A stretch of 9,402 nt of DNA from Caulobacteraceae bacterium (lineage in GTDB: Bacteria > Pseudomonadota > Alphaproteobacteria > Caulobacterales > Caulobacteraceae), in NCBI GenBank assembly GCA_947479185.1, contig CANJYY010000075.1:1-9402 (forward strand), given 5' to 3'. This document shows positions 5,524 through 9,402 of this stretch, one piece after another. Positions within the stretch are counted from its first letter, which is position 1; each line of letters begins with the position of its first letter. The notes beneath the pieces were generated by a model that saw nothing but the letters and a program-made list of their open reading frames with translations, ran no database searches and was not told the origin of the DNA. Position numbers and translations under genes: made by a program.

Positions 5524-6981
5524 ATGAATGCACCCGCCAATCTCGGCGTCGATGGCCACAAGGCCGCCATGCTCACCATTCTCGACCGCCAGAAGGCGGC
5601 GAACATCCGCGACGGCGCGCCGTCGGCGGAACAGCGCATCGACTGGATCGACCGCTGCATCGGCCTGCTGGTCGACCACGCCGTGGAAATCCAGGACGCC
5701 CTGAACGCCGACTTCGGCAACCGCTCGCGCGAAGCCAGCCTGCTGACCGACGTGTCCGGCTCGATCGGCCCGCTGAAGCACGCGAAGGAAAACGTCCGCA
5801 AGTGGATGAAGGCGCAGAAGCGCAAGACCACGCCGGCGATCCTCGGCCTGCTCGGCGCCAAGGCCGAACTCCACTACCAGCCCAAGGGCGTGGTCGGAAT
5901 CATCAGCCCGTGGAACTTCCCGGTCAACCTGACCTTCGCGCCGCTGGCCGGGATCCTCGCCGCGGGCAACCGGGCGATGATCAAGCCGTCGGAGTTCACG
6001 CCGGTCACGTCCGAGCTGATGAAGACCATGTTCGCCGAGGCTTTCACCGACGACGAGATCGCGGTGATCACCGGCGGCCCGGACGTTGGTCAGGCCTTCG
6101 CCGGTCTGCCGTTCGACCACATGATCTTCACCGGCGCGACCTCGGTCGCCCGCCACGTCATGCGCGCCGCCGCCGAGAACCTGGTGCCGCTGACGCTGGA
6201 ACTGGGCGGCAAGAGCCCGGTGATCATCTCCCAGAGCGCCGACATGGCCACCGCCGCCGCGCGGATCATGAACGGCAAGACGCTCAACGCCGGGCAGATC
6301 TGCCTCGCACCCGACTACGTCAACGTTCCCGAGAACCGGCTGGAAGAGTTCGTCACCGAGGCCACCAGCGCCGTGACGCGCATGTTCCCGACCCTGAAGG
6401 ACAACCCCGACTACACCTCGGTCGTGGCCCAGCGGCACTATGACCGGATCAAGGGCTATATCGACGACGCCCGCGCCAAGGGCGCCGACATCCGCGAGAT
6501 CAACCCGGCCGGCGAGGACTTCAGCCAGCAGGAGCACCGCAAGATTCCGCCGACCCTGATCCTCAACGCCACCGACGACATGACGGTGATGCAGGACGAG
6601 ATCTTCGGCCCGGTGCTGCCGGTGAAGACCTACAAGGCGGTCAGCGAGGCGGTCGACTACATCAACGCCCACGACCGGCCGCTCGGCCTCTACTGGTTCG
6701 GCACGGACGAAGCCGAAAAGAGCCACGTGCTCAACCACACCACCAGCGGCGGCGTGTCGGTGAACGACGTGGTCATGCATGTGTCCCAGGAAGAGCTGCC
6801 GTTCGGCGGCATCGGCCCGTCGGGCATGGGCAGCTATCACGGCCACGACGGCTTCCTCGAGTTCAGCCACAAGAAGGCGATCTTCACCCAGCTGAAGAAG
6901 GACATCGGTCCGCTGCTGCAGATGCGTCCGCCCTACGGACCGGCGATCCGCAAGTTCCTCGGCGCCTCGCTCAAGCGATAG
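5524..6981 (+). CDS. Coniferyl-aldehyde-type aldehyde dehydrogenase
   Basis: A 485-residue NAD(P)+-dependent aldehyde dehydrogenase that oxidises an aldehyde to its carboxylate in the cytoplasm. Catalytic residues are visible: Asn131 in SPWNFP, Glu226 in LELGGKSP and Cys260 in GQICLAPDYV. The nucleotide-binding FTGATSVARHV segment is at about 203-213. The short length, the Glu-Cys spacing of 34 and the C-terminal run EELPFGGIGPSGMGSYHG followed by GFLEFSHKKAIF place it in the class 3-like group annotated as coniferyl aldehyde dehydrogenase (coniferaldehyde to ferulate). The physiological substrate may instead be a fatty or other aromatic aldehyde. An earlier in-frame ATG at 5443 is rejected: GGAGGG lies 7 nt before the ATG at 5524, and homologues begin near MNAPANL. 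It is divergent from the dgcB-like gene; a long hairpin follows 20 bp after the stop. Confidence 0.95.
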   Translation: MNAPANLGVDGHKAAMLTILDRQKAANIRDGAPSAEQRIDWIDRCIGLLVDHAVEIQDALNADFGNRSREASLLTDVSGSIGPLKHAKENVRKWMKAQKRKTTPAILGLLGAKAELHYQPKGVVGIISPWNFPVNLTFAPLAGILAAGNRAMIKPSEFTPVTSELMKTMFAEAFTDDEIAVITGGPDVGQAFAGLPFDHMIFTGATSVARHVMRAAAENLVPLTLELGGKSPVIISQSADMATAAARIMNGKTLNAGQICLAPDYVNVPENRLEEFVTEATSAVTRMFPTLKDNPDYTSVVAQRHYDRIKGYIDDARAKGADIREINPAGEDFSQQEHRKIPPTLILNATDDMTVMQDEIFGPVLPVKTYKAVSEAVDYINAHDRPLGLYWFGTDEAEKSHVLNHTTSGGVSVNDVVMHVSQEELPFGGIGPSGMGSYHGHDGFLEFSHKKAIFTQLKKDIGPLLQMRPPYGPAIRKFLGASLKR

Positions 6982-7000
6982 GCGAGGTCGTTCATGTCCG

Positions 7001-7057
7001 CGTCAGGCGGGATGTCGTATTGCAGCTTCGATGGCGGCATACGATATCCGCCTGACG
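7001..7057 (+). repeat. Long imperfect hairpin upstream of the small secreted-protein gene
   Basis: The left arm (7001-7020, CGTCAGGCGGGATGTCGTAT) pairs with the right arm (7039-7057, ATACGATATCCGCCTGACG). This gives about 18 pairs with one bulged G and one G-T wobble around an 18-nt loop. It lies 20 bp after the dehydrogenase stop and 15 bp before the ribosome site of the next gene. No U-tract follows. It could be an intercistronic processing or stability element, a leader structure, or a degenerate mobile palindrome. Confidence 0.8.
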
Positions 7058-7083
7058 GGGCGCACCGCCCCAGGGAGATGACC

Positions 7084-7449
7084 ATGCGTACGGCCGTTAC
7101 CGGCCTGCTCGTTTCGTTGCTGGCGGTCTCGGCCGCCCAGGCGAAGCCTGACTTTCACGCCCAGGCGCGCTGCATCGCGGCCTATGAGGTGGCCGCCGGC
7201 CTGCTCGAGGCCGACGCCGACGCGGCGACCGGCGCTGACAAGGTCGCCATCCGCAAGCGCATCGCCAAGCTCGACACCAGCCGTGAAAAGCTGTCGCTGG
7301 CCCTGGCCACGCGTACGGACCTGACTCCGGCCGACAGCAAGGCCAGCCAGCAGGATCGCAAGGCGGAAGAGGCGCGTCTGGACAAGCTGGCCCCGGCCGC
7401 GGTCCAGGCTATCGCCGACGCCTGCGACCAGGTTTCAGCGGCCAGCTAG
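7084..7449 (+). CDS. Small exported two-cysteine protein of unknown function
   Basis: A 121-residue protein that I do not recognise. It opens with a clear Sec signal peptide: MR, a hydrophobic core TAVTGLLVSLLAVS, and AQA at 18-20, with predicted cleavage before Lys21. The mature part is about 101 residues, rich in Ala, Lys, Asp and Glu and probably all helical. It has just two cysteines, Cys30 and Cys114, near the ends of the mature chain, which suggests a periplasmic disulfide tying the termini together. The start at 7084 is chosen because GGGAG (7073-7077) lies 6 nt upstream and the signal peptide follows directly; frame-matched starts at 6994 and 7078 lack spacing or would bury the signal peptide. 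It lies 102 bp after the aldehyde dehydrogenase gene on the same strand, behind a long hairpin, and is convergent with the helicase gene. Confidence 0.82.
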   Translation: MRTAVTGLLVSLLAVSAAQAKPDFHAQARCIAAYEVAAGLLEADADAATGADKVAIRKRIAKLDTSREKLSLALATRTDLTPADSKASQQDRKAEEARLDKLAPAAVQAIADACDQVSAAS

Positions 7450-7458
7450 GCCGCTGGA

Positions 7459-7490
7459 CCGGTTGTTCCCGCCTGCGCGGGGACAACCGG
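7459..7490. terminator. Bidirectional hairpin between convergent genes
   Basis: CCGGTTGTTCCCGC (7459-7472) pairs with GCGGGGACAACCGG (7477-7490). This forms a 14-bp stem with one wobble and loop CTGC, centred in the 64-bp gap between the small-protein stop (7449) and the helicase stop (7514). The CCCGC/GCGGG core resembles common GC-rich 3'-end palindromes. It lacks a poly-U tail on both strands, so it is a 3' barrier by position and stem strength. Confidence 0.75.
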
Positions 7491-7513
7491 CCACTTCAGA
7501 CCCAGGATCGAAA

Positions 7514-9340
7514 TCAGTCTTCCGGGGTCGTCCGGCTGATCGGGGCGGCGCGCAGCAGGAAGGCCGGCGTGTCCGAACCGAAGCCGACGACGCGGCCGCC
7601 GCCGTCGTTGTCATCGCGATCACGACCGCGCGGGGCGTTGTCGCGGCGTTGTTCGTCGCGGCGCGGACCCCGGTCACGGCCTTCCGGACGGCCTTCCGGA
7701 CGGGCCTCGGCGCGGCGCGGTTCACGGTCGCGGCGGGGTTCTTCCTGACGCGGCGCGCGTTCCTCGCGGACCCGCTCTTCACGAACGGGGGCAGGGGCGG
7801 CTTCCGCCGCAACGGTCTCGGCGCGCGGGGCGGCGTCGCGGTCGCGACCCCGTCCACGGCTGCGGCCACGGCGCGGCTCGCGCTCCGGACGCTCAGCAGC
7901 GGCTTCGGTCATCGTGACGGGCGCGGCGACGGCCACCGCTTCGGCGACGGGCGCCTCGGCCTGGGCGATCGGCGTGGTGTCGGCTTCAGCCTTGCGGCCG
8001 CGCGGACGGCGGGCCGGCTTTTCGGCCGGTTCGGCGCCCGGGGCGGCCGGCGTCGGCGCGGAGATGGCCTCCATCGAAACCGTCGAGGTCTCCGAGGCCG
8101 GACGGCCGCGGCTGCGGTCGCGGTCACGATCACGGCCGGCGGCGCGCGGACCGCCGCGCTTGTCGCCGTCACGCTTGGCGCGCGGCTCGCTCTTGAGGCT
8201 GTCCCAGTCGATGCCTTCGAAGACGGCTTCGGCCGGAACCTTGCCCGTCAGCTTGATGACCTTGTCGTAGTTGCGGTCGTCGGCGGGCGTGACGATCATG
8301 AAGGTCTCGCCCGAGCGCCCGGCGCGGCCGGTGCGGCCGATGCGGTGGACGTAGTCGTCGGCGTGGTGCGGGACGTCGTAGTTGAACACGTGGCTGACAT
8401 CGGGGATGTCGAGGCCGCGGGCCGCGACGTCCGAGGCCACCAGCAGCTTCAGCTCACCCTTGCGGAAGCCTTCCAGGGTGCGCATGCGCGTTCCCTGGTC
8501 GAGGTCGCCGTGAATGGCCGCGGCGTCATGGCCATGCGTGCGCAGCGACTTGGCGACGATGTCGACCTCGCTCTTGCGGTTGCAGAAGACGATGCCGTTC
8601 TTGATCTCGCTGCGGTCGATCAGGCTGCGCAGGGCGACCCGCTTGGCCTTGGGATCGTTGCTCGGAATGCGGGCCACGAACTGGGCGATGTTCTCGCCGG
8701 TGGTCGCGGCGCGGCTGACCTCGATGCGGACCGGGTTCTTGAGGAACTGCTGCGTCAGCCGGGTGATTTCCGGCGGCATGGTGGCGCTGAAGAACAGGGT
8801 CTGACGCTTGGGCGGGGTCAGCTTGAAGATCCGCTCGATGTCCGGGATGAAGCCCATGTCGAGCATGCGGTCGGCTTCGTCGATGACCATCAGCTGCACG
8901 CCGGTGAGCATGATCTTGCCGCGCTCGAACAGGTCGAGCAGGCGGCCGGGGGTGGCGATCAGCACATCGACACCCTTGTCGAGCGCGGCGACCTGGTCAC
9001 CCATCGACACGCCGCCGATCAGCAGGGCCCAGCTCAGGCGCTGGCCCTTGGCGTACTTCTCGAAGCTGCTGGCGACCTGGTCGGCCAGTTCGCGGGTCGG
9101 CGCCAGCACGAGGGCGCGCGGCATCCGGGCCCGGGCGCGGCCCGAGGCCAGGCGGTCGATCATCGGGAGGGTGAAGGCGGCGGTCTTGCCGGTGCCCGTC
9201 TGGGCGATGCCCAGCACATCCTGACCGGCGAGGGCGACCGGGATCGCCTGTTCCTGGATCGGGGTAGCGGTGGTGTAGCCGGTGTCTGCAACGGCCTGAA
9301 GGGTGAGGGCGCTCAGCCCCAGCTGGGAAAATTCGGTCAT
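7514..9340 (-). CDS. rhlB: DEAD-box ATP-dependent RNA helicase with long Arg-rich tail (RhlB/RhlE type)
   Basis: A 608-residue RNA helicase that unwinds short RNA duplexes using ATP. All core motifs are intact: Phe4 and Gln29 of the Q motif, AQTGTGKT (46-53), PTRELA (81-86), TPGRLLD (130-136), DEAD (154-157), SAT (185-187), IVFCNRK (250-256), ASDVAARGLDIP (302-313) and HRIGRTGRAGR (332-342). The core ends near 385. The remaining about 220 residues are low complexity, with blocks rich in Arg, Gly and Asp alternating with Ala/Pro/Glu blocks and closing with VVGFGSDTPAFLLRAA (584-599). Such tails bind RNA and, in Caulobacter, the degradosome helicase sits with RNase E in condensates. The symbol is inferred from tail type and remembered gene order; core sequence resembles RhlE as much as RhlB. 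The ATG at 9340 has only a weak ribosome site and a structured leader. Confidence 0.94.
   Translation of the reverse strand: MTEFSQLGLSALTLQAVADTGYTTATPIQEQAIPVALAGQDVLGIAQTGTGKTAAFTLPMIDRLASGRARARMPRALVLAPTRELADQVASSFEKYAKGQRLSWALLIGGVSMGDQVAALDKGVDVLIATPGRLLDLFERGKIMLTGVQLMVIDEADRMLDMGFIPDIERIFKLTPPKRQTLFFSATMPPEITRLTQQFLKNPVRIEVSRAATTGENIAQFVARIPSNDPKAKRVALRSLIDRSEIKNGIVFCNRKSEVDIVAKSLRTHGHDAAAIHGDLDQGTRMRTLEGFRKGELKLLVASDVAARGLDIPDVSHVFNYDVPHHADDYVHRIGRTGRAGRSGETFMIVTPADDRNYDKVIKLTGKVPAEAVFEGIDWDSLKSEPRAKRDGDKRGGPRAAGRDRDRDRSRGRPASETSTVSMEAISAPTPAAPGAEPAEKPARRPRGRKAEADTTPIAQAEAPVAEAVAVAAPVTMTEAAAERPEREPRRGRSRGRGRDRDAAPRAETVAAEAAPAPVREERVREERAPRQEEPRRDREPRRAEARPEGRPEGRDRGPRRDEQRRDNAPRGRDRDDNDGGGRVVGFGSDTPAFLLRAAPISRTTPED
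7677..7700 (-). repeat. 12-bp tandem duplication in the helicase tail
   Basis: CGGCCTTCCGGA occurs twice head to tail (7677-7688 and 7689-7700), encoding Arg-Pro-Glu-Gly twice. It indicates that the disordered tail changes length by slippage; the frame is preserved. Confidence 0.8.
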
Positions 9341-9363
9341 GTCTCACTAAAGGAAGATTCAGA

Positions 9364-9391
9364 GCCGCCCGTGTTTGGGCGAACGGGCGGC
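9364..9391 (-). promoter_or_regulatory. Hairpin in the helicase 5' leader
   Basis: GCCGCCCGT (9364-9372) and ACGGGCGGC (9383-9391) form a perfect 9-bp stem with a 10-nt loop, ending 23 nt upstream of the helicase ATG. A shorter alternative pairing, GCCC (9367-9370) with GGGC (9377-9380), is mutually exclusive with it. It may be a leader element of the helicase mRNA or the terminator of an upstream minus-strand gene outside the window; the downstream stretch is pyrimidine-rich but not a clean U-run. Confidence 0.55.
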
Positions 9392-9402
9392 GCGGAATCG
9401 CC

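Noticed and set aside
5335..6870. N-terminal extension of the diguanylate cyclase frame to 863 residues
   Set aside because: The extra part is antisense to the well-supported aldehyde dehydrogenase and its divergent promoter region. It is low-complexity His/Asp/Gly/Val-rich, and a strong ribosome site sits before 5334. It is a high-GC open-frame artefact.
7435..8172. Alternative Arg/Ala/Pro-rich minus-strand frames under the helicase tail
   Set aside because: Out-of-frame readings of the repetitive GC-rich tail; the helicase frame is continuous from its intact core.
1..9402. Hidden defence system, CRISPR array, prophage or insertion sequence
   Set aside because: No transposase, integrase, nuclease or regularly spaced direct repeats were found. 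Every longer coding frame is explained by common chromosomal families, and base composition appears uniform by eye.

Overview
This high-GC window looks like a chromosomal segment from an alphaproteobacterium, most likely of the Caulobacterales (Caulobacter/Phenylobacterium-like). The basis is the base composition, the dense GC-rich codon use that leaves long open antisense frames, alphaproteobacterial intergenic palindromes, and the gene order. A DgcB-like GGDEF protein, a coniferyl-aldehyde-type dehydrogenase, a small secreted protein and an Arg-tailed DEAD-box helicase follow one another. From memory this resembles the Caulobacter crescentus dgcB-to-rhlB neighbourhood (CC1850-CC1847); it could not be checked here.

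Layout. Positions 7-834 (-) encode a PlsC-type acyltransferase whose last 19 codons and stop lie inside a palindromic repeat. Positions 904-1464 (-) encode a TetR repressor, divergent from a TfoX N-domain protein at 1543-1938 (+). The 78-bp gap between them holds two related dyads, each next to one gene's Shine-Dalgarno sequence. A composite inverted repeat (1947-2085), one half of it 57/58 identical to the repeat ending the acyltransferase gene, separates tfoX from a convergent PaaG-like enoyl-CoA isomerase gene (2086-2889, -, GTG start). A predicted MFS transporter gene (2963-4105, -) lies upstream of that gene. Next come the diguanylate cyclase (4279-5334, -) and a divergent aldehyde dehydrogenase (5524-6981, +). 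A long imperfect hairpin (7001-7057) precedes a small exported two-cysteine protein (7084-7449, +). A hairpin terminator (7459-7490) separates this from the convergent RhlB/RhlE-type RNA helicase (7514-9340, -), whose 5' leader contains another hairpin.

Functionally this is mostly housekeeping and regulatory DNA: phospholipid acylation, acyl-CoA and aldehyde metabolism, c-di-GMP synthesis and RNA turnover. I see no transposase, integrase, CRISPR array, tRNA, rRNA, phage or defence module. The items most worth a second look are the repeat-derived protein terminus, the paired operators, the diguanylate cyclase without an inhibitory site, the structured leaders, and the conserved-looking C-terminal motif of the helicase tail. 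I found no convincing new multi-gene system.
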